The translations under genes and the position numbers were made by a program. Under the pieces are notes generated by a model. That model searched no databases. It was not told where the DNA came from and saw only the letters and a program-made list of their open reading frames with translations. From positions 1 through 37,492 of the forward strand of contig DAOWJC010000081.1 in NCBI GenBank assembly GCA_030640595.1: 37,492 bases of DNA. Direction: 5' to 3'. This DNA is from Dehalococcoidia bacterium. GTDB taxonomy: Bacteria > Chloroflexota > Dehalococcoidia > Dehalococcoidales > DAOWJC01. Below are positions 1-7,460 of this stretch, piece by piece; position 1 is the first letter of the stretch, and every line of letters begins with the position of its first letter.

Positions 1-20
1 ATGGTGGCGGCTAAACGCCT

Positions 21-155
21 CTAGACAAAATCAGGTAACCTCTCTTTATCACCCAAAACCCATTCCAAAACACCAATCATAGCTACCAACTCGCGGGGAG
101 AGTAGCTGCCTGGGTCTCGCAGCCTTCTCAAATGCTCCTCCTTTAGCCTCTTCAC
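21..155 (-). CDS. small 44-aa protein, unknown function
   Basis: An open frame of 44 codons begins with GTG at 155 and ends with TAG at 21-23. I read it as MKRLKEEHLRRLRDPGSYS followed by a hydrophobic, Trp-containing helix and a DKERLPDFV tail. The purine-rich GAAGAGGAGGA directly abuts the GTG, closer than an ideal ribosome site. It starts 10 bases after the stop of the NUMOD3-like gene, so translational coupling is possible. Its composition (charged amphipathic helix, PRELVAMIG) looks protein-like rather than random. No family recognised. It could be a small DNA-binding or phage-type protein, or a chance frame. Confidence 0.4.
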   Translation of the reverse strand: MKRLKEEHLRRLRDPGSYSPRELVAMIGVLEWVLGDKERLPDFV

Positions 156-164
156 TCCTCCTCT

Positions 165-545
165 TCAATTCCCACTCGACACTAGGGGCTCCCCGGTAGT
201 GTGGCCCCTTTTCTGCCACCTTCTTATACCCGCCACAGATATTTTTGCCTTAGTCTCAGGTGAGGGATGTTTGCCTGTATGAGTGGCAATCTGCCTGGCC
301 CGATACTCAGGGCCTTGCCAGAGCTTCTTTGCAGAAGCAGATAGTTTTGCCCTAGTTTCAGCTGTGGCACGGTACTCAGGATTGTGCCACTCGTTTGCAG
401 TGCTTATCTGGATTGCGATGGCAAAACTTACCTGACCACAGTGTGAGCATCTGGCCGGTGAGGCAGGCGCCTTCCAAGGTTTCTTACATTTGGCACAGAC
501 ACAGATGGACATTTGCCACTCCGATTCACTTATTCTGTCATACAC
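165..545 (-). CDS. zinc-ribbon protein with NUMOD3-like repeats
   Basis: The protein is 126 aa from a GTG start at 545; an internal ATG at 512 (MSICVCAKC) is an alternative. The N-terminal part has a zinc ribbon of two Cys pairs (CAKC, then CSHC). The C-terminal part holds two or three copies of a pattern like SPETKAKISVAGIRRWQ and TAETRAKLSASAKKLWQ. These resemble the NUMOD3 helix found as a DNA-binding module in GIY-YIG and HNH homing endonucleases. No GIY-YIG or HNH nuclease motif is visible, so this is probably a stand-alone DNA-binding protein or what is left of a homing endonuclease. It overlaps the end of the upstream Lrp-domain gene by 16 bases. Function inferred only from the repeats. 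Confidence 0.6.
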   Translation of the reverse strand: MYDRISESEWQMSICVCAKCKKPWKAPASPARCSHCGQVSFAIAIQISTANEWHNPEYRATAETRAKLSASAKKLWQGPEYRARQIATHTGKHPSPETKAKISVAGIRRWQKRGHTTGEPLVSSGN

Positions 546-739
546 ACTACCGTTCTAGAGATACCGGGAATAGCTTTAATCTTAGCCGTGATATCCATGT
601 TTTCTGCTTCGAGTATAGCAATGACATCATAGGGTCCTGTCACAACATCGACTGATTTTACTTCGTCTAACTGTTTAAGAGCAGTAGTAACTTCTTTAGC
701 TTTGCCTGCGGTTGTTTCAATCAGTATAAAGGCTTTCAT
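530..739 (-). CDS. stand-alone Lrp/AsnC ligand-binding (RAM) domain protein
   Basis: The protein is 69 aa beginning MKAFILIETTAGKAKEV and ending AIPGISRTVVCMTE. It matches the C-terminal effector-binding (RAM) half of Lrp/AsnC regulators: a beta strand, a helix with a GPYDVIAILEA strand, then the I-P-G-I-xx-T signature. The HTH half is missing, which is normal for the small single-domain members of this family. These are thought to bind amino acids or to modulate a full-length Lrp protein. ATG start at 739. It follows the TauE gene by about 140 bases and overlaps the next gene, so it is probably co-transcribed with that gene. The target regulator or ligand is not known. Confidence 0.85.
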   Translation of the reverse strand: MKAFILIETTAGKAKEVTTALKQLDEVKSVDVVTGPYDVIAILEAENMDITAKIKAIPGISRTVVCMTE

Positions 740-853
740 TTTAACTCTTAGCCATTGTTAGCGGCGGGATGCCACTTGCCCGATTTCAGCTGAGGCTGCC
801 CACACGGGAGGGAAAAATCACCTCAGTTTCCCCTGGCAGAGCCCGCCAGCTCT

Positions 854-859
854 ATTATA
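854..859 (-). promoter_or_regulatory. possible -10 element for the Lrp-domain gene
   Basis: A perfect TATAAT reads on the minus strand at 859-854, about 115 bases before the Lrp-domain start codon. I see no good -35 hexamer at 16-18 bases (GATTAG is the sequence there). A small hairpin (CTGGC/GCCAG) lies just downstream. Weak candidate only. Confidence 0.25.
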
Positions 860-878
860 AGCAGGAAGCATCTCTCCC

Positions 879-1937
879 CTAATCCTCTTTAGCTACCAGC
901 GATTCCATCCAGTTTGGTATGTGCCGACCACGCTGATAACGAAGGGCTACAATAAACAGTGCTACAACCATTATTACTATTATCCCCATACCACCAAAGG
1001 TAACAGCCAATGACCCTATCTCGAGCCCAGTGGTTGCTTTGTCTAGCAGAAAACTTAATAGCTTGAGGATGCTACCCACAGCAAATAAGAGAATTGAGAT
1101 GCCTAAGATGCATCTTAATGATACGCCCCGTACATAGCGAGTAACTAATACTCCAAATCGTACCCCAATGCTAGATGCAACCACCATAATGAAGGCAGCA
1201 AAGATTATAACGTTACCACTCATGGTATGTCGGATAGAACCGTAAGCAGCAGAGAAGACAATCTGGAATAAATCTGTGCCAACTGCCATAAAGGATGGTA
1301 GCCCTACGAGGTAGACTAAAGATGGCACCATAATAAACCCACCACCGACACCGATAAGACCGGCTAGTATACCAATAAAGAAGCCAACAGCTAATATAAT
1401 CCAGAGAGATATAGTCACCCCTGATTTAGCGAAATGTAGCATTGGGGGTATATTAATACCTTGAAGCTTTCGTGATAGAGATGTTGCTCTCATAGCCGGT
1501 GGTAGCTTTTCCTTTTTGGCAAGCATCGCATCAAGTTGTTTCTTTCTTGCGCTGCACTCCAATAATGTAAATAAACCAACTATAAGCAGCGTACATATAG
1601 AAATAGAGAGCACGACCTCATCAGCCAAACCGATATTTCTAGCCCAGTTGAGGAGTCTTACCCCCACCTCCATCCCGCTCATGGCAGCCACCATCAGCAC
1701 TACCCCTAGCTTCATGTCCACATTACCCAACTGCCGGTGTCTTAACACAGCTATAACGGCATTAGCCATTACCCAGGTAAGGCTGGTTCCGACGGCAAAG
1801 TTAGCTGGGAAGCCAAGTATAATCAGTGCTGGTGTCACGATGAAGGCACCGCCAACGCCGGCAAAGCCGCTTAGAATTCCGGCGCCAAGACCGATAAAGA
1901 TAAGGAGGAATATGTTACTATCGATACCCGTAATCAT
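879..1937 (-). CDS. TauE/SafE family anion (sulfite/sulfonate) exporter
   Basis: Start chosen at ATG 1937 (MITGIDSNIFLLIF), giving 352 aa. The open frame continues upstream to 2099, but that part overlaps the preceding gene and has no membrane-protein character. The protein has the two-fold TauE/SafE architecture. The first half has GFAGVGGAFIVTPALIILG near residue 20-40. The second half repeats it as AGLIGVGGGFIMVPSLVYL. Each is followed by a GT-S/D motif (AVGTSL, AVGTDL), and there are about eight hydrophobic segments. The family exports sulfite, sulfoacetate or related organosulfur anions across the inner membrane. It is last in a run with two other TauE-type sequences and sat, which supports a sulfur role; the substrate is inferred. 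Confidence 0.88.
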   Translation of the reverse strand: MITGIDSNIFLLIFIGLGAGILSGFAGVGGAFIVTPALIILGFPANFAVGTSLTWVMANAVIAVLRHRQLGNVDMKLGVVLMVAAMSGMEVGVRLLNWARNIGLADEVVLSISICTLLIVGLFTLLECSARKKQLDAMLAKKEKLPPAMRATSLSRKLQGINIPPMLHFAKSGVTISLWIILAVGFFIGILAGLIGVGGGFIMVPSLVYLVGLPSFMAVGTDLFQIVFSAAYGSIRHTMSGNVIIFAAFIMVVASSIGVRFGVLVTRYVRGVSLRCILGISILLFAVGSILKLLSFLLDKATTGLEIGSLAVTFGGMGIIVIMVVALFIVALRYQRGRHIPNWMESLVAKED

Positions 1938-1957
1938 GTTTTGATATCCATCATTAC

Positions 1958-2380
1958 TTAAACATGATATATACCCAGCGCAGATAATACAATCATTAAC
2001 GCGACAAAAAGCGTGACCAGTGCCCATCCATAAGACCGAGGCTTCTTCCAGAGAAATGCTGTAGCTGCACCTAATAGGGCTAGAGAAGCACAAGCACAAC
2101 CTATTACCAGCCCGAGCTGCGTAACTCCGTCCCAGGTGTTTAAATTATGTAGCCAGAAGTGTCCTCCTGGAAATCCTCCACCTATCTGCTGCCACACAGC
2201 TTCAGGGTTGTTACCTCCCCAAATGTTGAAAAAAAGATAGTGTGGGTTCATAAAATTTTTATCCGCAAAGGCTATACCTAACACCGATCCCAACGTGCAG
2301 ATAAAGGCTGCTATGATACACAGCCAATAGATAATCTGTCCATAAACAATTTGTGGCAAGGGAACTTTAGGTTTTTCCAT
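1958..2380 (-). CDS. small integral membrane protein of the TauE cluster
   Basis: The protein is 140 aa with three clear hydrophobic segments: about residues 15-37 (IIYWLCIIAAFICTL), 85-110 and 115-138. A polar loop rich in Gly, Trp, Asn and His separates the first two (NIWGGNNPEAVWQQIGGG). Layout and genomic position resemble the DUF1634-type membrane proteins often encoded beside TauE/SafE permeases, but I cannot confirm the family. ATG start at 2380, with the stop of the upstream TauE gene only 5 bases away, so the two are probably translated together. An accessory subunit of the exporter is the likeliest role; this is inference from position. Confidence 0.6.
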   Translation of the reverse strand: MEKPKVPLPQIVYGQIIYWLCIIAAFICTLGSVLGIAFADKNFMNPHYLFFNIWGGNNPEAVWQQIGGGFPGGHFWLHNLNTWDGVTQLGLVIGCACASLALLGAATAFLWKKPRSYGWALVTLFVALMIVLSALGIYHV

Positions 2381-2385
2381 ATGTC

Positions 2386-3489
2386 TTACCTCCTGCCTCC
2401 AAGTGCCGGGAATTTGCCGGTCAGGCCAAGAGTGACTCCTACCATGATGACCAGTAGCACCACTATATAAACTGCCCCAGGAACATCAGCTATGTAGCCT
2501 AAGGTTGTTAAACCCTTTGCTATCAACCCAAAGCTCGAAAAAAGTAATATTCCAATTAATATGAGCCTTATTGAATCGGCCCTTACTCTAATTAATATCT
2601 CTGCTCCTATTATTCCTCCCAAAACCTGTCCGACCAGCCAAGGGGCAGCAAATAATGGGATTACGGCTCCAGCGAGGAGATAAGGCCACACTGATATACA
2701 GTCTCCCATACCGATTAGAATCCCACTACAAGCAGCGGCTACCTTAAGCGGCACCCCCATTATAAGGTTCATTGTGGGGACTATTGCCCATCCTGCTCCT
2801 AAACCAAAGAAACCGGAGATCATGCCAACTCCAACCATAGCCAAAAGTCCTAATCCAGCTCGGGTTATGCGATACTCTGCAACTTTCCCCAGAGAGTTTT
2901 CATAGTAAGGTTGAGGAAGATTGAGCCATTTAGTAAAGCGGTCCACCCGATTTACCTGAGGCCAATCTATTTTCACGCCTCCCCGAAGGAAGTAGAGCGC
3001 AAGTAAGAAGACAATAATCCCGAGGGTTATTCTAACGAATCCTTCACCAGTTACACCTAGTCGGTCACTTACCAATATTGCACCTTGAGCACCTATAAAT
3101 GCACCGGTTCCGTAACCAATGCAAGAATATGTGGAAAGTTTGAGATTGCCCAACCCGCTCTTCATAAATGGTCCTGTCGATATCAGCCCACTGAACATGG
3201 CCACTATAAGACCTGTTCCCCTGACTATTAGACTATTAACCGGTGTGAAAGCCAGCATAAGGGGAGTAAATAGAACTCCGCCTCCAATCCCGGCAAGGAC
3301 GGCTATGGTAGCAATGGCAAAGCTCAGTAGGAAGAACCCAAAAGTTAACAAAGATATATTGTTTAGCGACATGCCCCCGGGGGGTGTTTCCGCCCCTATT
3401 GATATTAGCGTCAGGGCTATATACGACAAAATAACCACTCCACACATTACAATTAGTTCAAGCCATGGGGATTTAAGTAACCTTTTCAC
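2386..3489 (-). CDS. TauE/SafE family anion exporter, second copy
   Basis: Start chosen at GTG 3489 (MKRLLKSPWLELIVM), which has GAGGG six bases upstream. An earlier start at 3540 would only translate sequence antisense to sense of the overlapping fragment. Length is 367 aa. An N-terminal hydrophobic anchor (ELIVMCGVVILSYIALTL) is followed by the first TauE repeat, with LAGIGGGVLFTPLMLAF. The second repeat reads SGFFGLGAGWAIVPTMNLIMG. The insert between the repeats (KIDWPQVNRVDRFTKWLN) is soluble and probably cytoplasmic. The gene sits between a decayed TauE fragment and the 140-aa membrane protein in one tight run. A sulfite or organosulfonate exporter role is expected from the family. Confidence 0.87.
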   Translation of the reverse strand: MKRLLKSPWLELIVMCGVVILSYIALTLISIGAETPPGGMSLNNISLLTFGFFLLSFAIATIAVLAGIGGGVLFTPLMLAFTPVNSLIVRGTGLIVAMFSGLISTGPFMKSGLGNLKLSTYSCIGYGTGAFIGAQGAILVSDRLGVTGEGFVRITLGIIVFLLALYFLRGGVKIDWPQVNRVDRFTKWLNLPQPYYENSLGKVAEYRITRAGLGLLAMVGVGMISGFFGLGAGWAIVPTMNLIMGVPLKVAAACSGILIGMGDCISVWPYLLAGAVIPLFAAPWLVGQVLGGIIGAEILIRVRADSIRLILIGILLFSSFGLIAKGLTTLGYIADVPGAVYIVVLLVIMVGVTLGLTGKFPALGGRR

Positions 3490-3703
3490 GTTTTCCCTCA
3501 CGATGTAAGTGTGTTGTGGTAGCGGTAGCAGGTTTGCCAATTATGTGAGTAATACCAATACCTGCAGCAGCGTATTTCGAAAAGCCAATGACCACCAGCA
3601 ATGGGGTTACCATATAGCCGCCACCAATAATACCAACCGCCAGACCAAAGAAGAGGAGCAAAAATATATTTATATCAACACCTATTGCCGAAAGTGCAAT
3701 CAT
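3473..3703 (-). pseudogene. N-terminal remnant of a third TauE/SafE permease
   Basis: The frame of 76 codons reads MIALSAIGVDINIFLLLFFG, then GIIGGGYMVTPLLVVIGFSK, then THIIGKPATATTTHLHREGK. This matches only the first membrane hairpin and following loop of a TauE/SafE protein. The Gly-rich signature is shortened: intact copies have GxxGVGGGFxMTP, here GIIGGGYMVTP. The rest of the family, about 200-280 residues, is absent. The frame stops inside the start of the next TauE gene, overlapping it by 17 bases. I read it as a deletion remnant that may now act as a coupled leader ORF for the downstream gene. A functional small membrane protein is less likely but not excluded. Confidence 0.65.
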
Positions 3704-3743
3704 CTACTATTGTTTCGGTTTCATCTCTATCAAGGTGCTTTGT

Positions 3744-3986
3744 CTAACTAACCTCATAACCCATCAGGTTGGTTATCTTTTCCATCAGTAAACCTAATAC
3801 GGTACCTATCACCAGCATCAATCCCAGGTTATAAGCTGCATTGATATAGGCCTTGTCCGTCCCTGTCCAATTAAGCATCTCCAGATATGTTCCTGTGGCA
3901 TGCCAATGAACTGCATGCCACATCATTAGCCCACAGATAACAGAAAGCACTGTTACCCAGATAGCATCCTTCTTTCTTTTGCTCAT
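3744..3986 (-). CDS. small membrane protein, two transmembrane segments
   Basis: The protein is 80 aa with a basic N-terminus (MSKRKKDAIW), a hydrophobic segment at about residues 9-28 (VTVLSVICGLMMWHAVHW) and a second at about 50-70 (NLGLMLVIGTVLGLLMEKI). His and Trp residues cluster after the first segment (MMWHAVHWHATGTY). ATG start at 3986. It is encoded between the PP-loop enzyme and the TauE genes on the same strand, with about 60 bases to the former. No family recognised. From context it may be a helper of sulfur-anion transport; this is a guess. Confidence 0.6.
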   Translation of the reverse strand: MSKRKKDAIWVTVLSVICGLMMWHAVHWHATGTYLEMLNWTGTDKAYINAAYNLGLMLVIGTVLGLLMEKITNLMGYEVS

Positions 3987-4047
3987 ATTGAGCTTCTTTC
4001 TAGCTACTCAGCCCCGTTCGACAAAGATAAATCGATACATCGCATGA

Positions 4048-4878
4048 TTACATGTAACCTAACTTGCGTAGCCTGTCCATCATCTGTTCCTTATCCTGCC
4101 TTCTTCCGGCTCTTTCAGTGGTATGTTCCAAATCCTGTTCCCAGGCGGGGACATCGGCAACTGCTATGGCGCTGGTAGTCTTGGCACCGAGAGAGCGATA
4201 TCCCTGTTTATAGAGTATACAGTAAGGAATCTTGTTCACCATGATGTTGTCCCAAATGTCCCTCTCGGTGAAGTGCAGGATTGGCTTTATCCTGGTGTGC
4301 CCCGGTATTAGATGAGCTGCCTCTTTGTGTTCAAAGTACTCATCCTGAACTCGTGCCGGCTGTTCGTCGCGGCGCAGTCCCTGGAAAATGCCTTTTATAC
4401 CATGTCTCTCGATAAACTCACTAAACATAACCGTCTTCATCAAGTGGTTACCGACGTAGGATTCGGCTTCAAACGGGAAGGCTTCTTCTTCAAAGCTGAT
4501 GCGCTTAAGCTCAGCTTGGTTACGCTCGTTTAAGTCCTTGACCTTAACTGTGGCATTAAGTTTCCCGCCAGCGGCTTTAATTACGTCGTCATTGCGGCAC
4601 CACTCAATGTCTAAGTTCCATTCTTTTGTGTACTTGTTTATGAAGTCATGGATTTCCTCGAATGAGTCGAATTCGTCAATGGTCATGACCTTGGGTAACT
4701 TGATCTTGTCCTCTTGGCATACTTGGCGGATAATCCATAGGGTGGTGGTACTGTCCTTCCCACCTGTCCAAGTAATAGCCAGCTCATCTAGGGCGAACTG
4801 CTTGAATACTTCGCGGACAACCGCCTTTGATTTCTCAACGAGTTCGGCACACCTCTTTACCTTGTCTTGTTCGGTCAT
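4048..4878 (-). CDS. PP-loop PAPS reductase/CysD family protein
   Basis: The protein is 276 aa from ATG 4878, with AAAGGAGA upstream. The PP-loop for adenylation chemistry is TWTGGKDSTTTLWI near residue 37-50. The central part has GLRRDEQPAR and then PILHFTERDIWDNI with IPYCILYKQGYRSLG. This set is typical of the CysD (ATP sulfurylase small subunit) and CysH-related family. The C-terminal ECGLH cysteine motif of true PAPS/APS reductases is absent, and no paired CC motifs for an iron-sulfur cluster are seen. So a reductase role is unlikely. No CysN GTPase partner is in the window. It lies in one run with sat and the sulfatase-like gene, so it probably acts on an adenylylated sulfur compound; the precise reaction is not known. 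Confidence 0.75.
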   Translation of the reverse strand: MTEQDKVKRCAELVEKSKAVVREVFKQFALDELAITWTGGKDSTTTLWIIRQVCQEDKIKLPKVMTIDEFDSFEEIHDFINKYTKEWNLDIEWCRNDDVIKAAGGKLNATVKVKDLNERNQAELKRISFEEEAFPFEAESYVGNHLMKTVMFSEFIERHGIKGIFQGLRRDEQPARVQDEYFEHKEAAHLIPGHTRIKPILHFTERDIWDNIMVNKIPYCILYKQGYRSLGAKTTSAIAVADVPAWEQDLEHTTERAGRRQDKEQMMDRLRKLGYM

Positions 4879-4896
4879 TTTGTTCTCCTTTCAATG

Positions 4897-6108
4897 TTAT
4901 TCTTTTAGCCATCTCCTGACTCTGGGTTTCAATTTGCTTTTTAGCTCCTCAGCTTCAGGCGATGTATTAATTATATTATTTAATTCCTTGGGGTCTTCTT
5001 TGAGGTCATACATCTCCCAGGTGTCAAGGTTTGCCCGGTATATTACTTTTAGGTCTCGTTCGCGGTAGAAGTAGACATCCCGTTCTATATCTCCACCCCG
5101 CTGGCTATGCTGGTCAATAGCCTCGCCAAAACAACCTTTTTCAGGATAACCCCCAATAGGAAGAAGAGAATGTCCCTCAAAACCCTCCACCGGCTTAAGA
5201 CCAAAGAGGTGGACTATAGTTGGTGGTATATCAACATTACTGACCAATGTATCACAAATCTCTCCTTTATCTTGGTTTGGGTCGTAGATAAGAAGTGGCA
5301 TATCTATAAGCTCTGAGTACATCTTGTCATCGTGGGAAAGCCCACCGTGCTCGTTGAACTCATCACCGTGGTCATTGGTTATGATAATTACCGAATCTTT
5401 TAAGATGCCAAGTTTTTCCAGGGTATCAAAGAACTCCTGAACGTAAGTATCTACTTCCCGAACGTGTATGTCATAGAGTTTCTTTAACAGCGCCACTTTT
5501 CCCGGGTCGGAAACATCTCTTTTTAGTAGCACGTTCTGAAACATATCGTACATTTCATCCTGGCTAATAGTGATAGAAGAGCCTACCATATCAACGTATT
5601 TCTTTTCCGGCATATAGGGTTCATGGATATCCATATAATGGAGCCAAAGGAAAAATGGTTTATATTCTCTATCTTTAGTGTGTGATGATAGCCAGTTATT
5701 TGCCTTGGTTTTTATTATATTGCCTCTTATATAGGGTATTCTAGGTTCAACCTCGTCCTCCATGGAATCATAAAAAACATCCCAGCCACGGTCCCAGCCA
5801 AGAAAACCACAAATATATGGGTTTGAATGGAATGCGGCGGTCACAACCCCAGCCTGTTTAAGTGGTTCAGAAATTAAAGTCCTTTGGGGTGAAAGCCCCT
5901 TCGGTTTCCCATATTCAAGGTAGTAAGAGGAGGTGAGTATCGCTGGAAACGACGCTTGTGTGTATGGTCCGCTGGTCTGTCCCTTGGTGAATCTGATACA
6001 TTTATTCTGCAGAGAATCAATAAATGGCGTTAATCCGCTTTTGTTACCATAGCATCCCAGTACATCCTTCCTTAGCGCATCTATTGTCAGCAGAATAACA
6101 TTCTTCAT
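4897..6108 (-). CDS. sulfatase-like hydrolase (alkaline phosphatase superfamily)
   Basis: The protein is 403 aa, ATG at 6108, overlapping the sat stop by four bases (ATGA), so it is tightly coupled. The N-terminal metal site appears as LLTIDALRKDVLGCYG. The nucleophile loop reads TQASFPAILTS near residue 51-61. The second metal site is IITNDHGDEFNEHGG near residue 243-257. Domain layout is that of the sulfatase/phosphoglycerol-transferase family. The formylglycine motif C/S-x-P-x-R is imperfect: Ser-Phe-Pro-Ala-Ile, with the Arg missing. No signal peptide is evident, so it is cytoplasmic. It may cleave a sulfate ester, a phosphoester or a phosphonate. The operon with sat favours a sulfur ester but does not prove it. 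Confidence 0.75.
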   Translation of the reverse strand: MKNVILLTIDALRKDVLGCYGNKSGLTPFIDSLQNKCIRFTKGQTSGPYTQASFPAILTSSYYLEYGKPKGLSPQRTLISEPLKQAGVVTAAFHSNPYICGFLGWDRGWDVFYDSMEDEVEPRIPYIRGNIIKTKANNWLSSHTKDREYKPFFLWLHYMDIHEPYMPEKKYVDMVGSSITISQDEMYDMFQNVLLKRDVSDPGKVALLKKLYDIHVREVDTYVQEFFDTLEKLGILKDSVIIITNDHGDEFNEHGGLSHDDKMYSELIDMPLLIYDPNQDKGEICDTLVSNVDIPPTIVHLFGLKPVEGFEGHSLLPIGGYPEKGCFGEAIDQHSQRGGDIERDVYFYRERDLKVIYRANLDTWEMYDLKEDPKELNNIINTSPEAEELKSKLKPRVRRWLKE

Positions 6109-7283
6109 CTTGAACTCCCAATTTTACCTTGATAATACTTAACCAGGATGTCCATTACTTCTTTTCTACTGAACTGCTCCGGTGGTCTCTCCCCTTTGGT
6201 GAGCATCTCACGAAGTTTTGTTCCACTAATCAGTAGGTGGTCTTCATCACCATGAGGACACGTCTTAGGAGAAGCCATCGAACCACACTTCTGGCACCAG
6301 AAAGTCGAGTCCAACTTCAAAGGCTGTATGTGTAAATCCCCAGGACTCAACTCATCAAAGATCTTCTGGGCATCAAAAGGACCGTAGTAGCTACCGACAC
6401 CGGCATGGTCTCGACCTACAATTAGATGACTGCAGCCGAAATTCTGGCGAATGATAGCATGCAGTATCGCCTCTCTTGGCCCACCATACCGCATCTCCAT
6501 AGGATACACCTTCAATATCACCCTATCCTGAGGATAATAGTTATCTAGAAGTACTTTATAGCATTCCATTCGCACCTCGGCGGGAATATCACCAGCCTTT
6601 AGCTTGCCCACAATAGGATGGATGAGAAGACCATCGCAGACCTCCAGGGCAATCTTTGTCAGATACTCATGAGAGCGATGCAGGGGATTCCGAGTCTGAA
6701 AGGCGGCAATGGTTGTCCAACCTTTATCAGTAAATATTGCCCTTGTTTCTGCGGGTCGGGCAAACTCAGGGAATCTCTCTGGGTAACCACCTTCACTAAA
6801 GACTTTTACCGGACCACCCAGGTAAACCTCACCCTGCTCATATATTTTCTTGACACCTGGGTGCTGCTCGTCATCTGTGCCAAAGACTTTAAGGATTTCT
6901 ACCCTCTTATCATAGGTGTATTTCTCTTGGACGAGCATACTGGCCATAATCTCATCGCTGTCTAAATTGAGCAGTGCAATCCTCTGTCCTTCCTTAATCT
7001 TACCCGCCTCTTCTTTGGAGACGGAAAGGGTAATGGGAATAGGCCAGAGTAAACCACTTTTTAGACGCATCTCGGCGACAACGCTCTGGTAGTCTTCCTT
7101 CCCCATAAAGCCCTGGAGAGGACTGAAAGCCCCCATGGCTAGCATAATCAGGTCAGACACCTCCCTCGAGTTCAGTCTGACTTTAAGTAGTGCCTCAGCC
7201 TCTTTGATACCATTCTCCCATTGGCTGCCACTGGCTAGCAGTGGAAGTAGTTTGCCTCCGTGAGGTGGAACTAAATTAGACAT
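6105..7283 (-). CDS. sat: sulfate adenylyltransferase (ATP sulfurylase)
   Basis: The ATG at 7283 gives 392 aa; a TTG one codon upstream is less likely. The enzyme interconverts ATP + sulfate and APS + pyrophosphate. The active-site HxxH motif is in FQTRNPLHRSHEYL near residue 195-208. The second nucleotide motif is VGRDHAGVGSYYGP near residue 288-301. A zinc-binding CQKCGSMASPKTCPHGD stretch near residue 330-346 is typical of the monofunctional bacterial/archaeal Sat used in dissimilatory sulfur metabolism. It is not the CysDN type. First in the run that continues with the sulfatase-like, CysD-like and TauE genes. No aprAB or dsrAB is seen here, so the direction of the reaction is open. Confidence 0.96.
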   Translation of the reverse strand: MSNLVPPHGGKLLPLLASGSQWENGIKEAEALLKVRLNSREVSDLIMLAMGAFSPLQGFMGKEDYQSVVAEMRLKSGLLWPIPITLSVSKEEAGKIKEGQRIALLNLDSDEIMASMLVQEKYTYDKRVEILKVFGTDDEQHPGVKKIYEQGEVYLGGPVKVFSEGGYPERFPEFARPAETRAIFTDKGWTTIAAFQTRNPLHRSHEYLTKIALEVCDGLLIHPIVGKLKAGDIPAEVRMECYKVLLDNYYPQDRVILKVYPMEMRYGGPREAILHAIIRQNFGCSHLIVGRDHAGVGSYYGPFDAQKIFDELSPGDLHIQPLKLDSTFWCQKCGSMASPKTCPHGDEDHLLISGTKLREMLTKGERPPEQFSRKEVMDILVKYYQGKIGSSR

Positions 7284-7324
7284 CAATATTCCTCACTCCT
7301 TATGTAGCACAACTCAATAACCTA

Positions 7325-7352
7325 GGTGAGCCTCGATCCTCTAGAGCTCACC
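7325..7352 (-). promoter_or_regulatory. strong hairpin in the ilvD-sat gap
   Basis: A perfect 7-bp stem (GGTGAGC/GCTCACC) with a 14-base loop lies 42 bases upstream of the sat start. Short CCTA/TAGG arms flank it as a possible outer stem. There is no U-tract on either strand side that would make it a standard terminator. It may be an mRNA processing site or a regulatory leader structure. It does not match a riboswitch that I recognise. Confidence 0.35.
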
Positions 7353-7460
7353 CTTTGAGGTAGGTGGCTTCTCAACTCTAGGCTTGCCTCTGGTGTGCCT
7401 GGTGCAGGCTGTCTCTCTATCGGCTGAGGCAATCTGGGCAATATCATAATAAGCCAGCTT

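Noticed and set aside
1938..2099. 54-codon N-terminal extension of the last TauE gene
   Set aside because: It overlaps the upstream membrane-protein gene, is not TauE-like, and ATG 1937 gives a standard N-terminus.
3490..3540. Upstream start (3540) for the second TauE gene
   Set aside because: That part only shadows the TauE fragment in another frame; GTG 3489 has a ribosome site.
4048..4878. Calling the PP-loop enzyme a true PAPS/APS reductase (cysH)
   Set aside because: The C-terminal ECGLH motif and the iron-sulfur CC pairs are absent.
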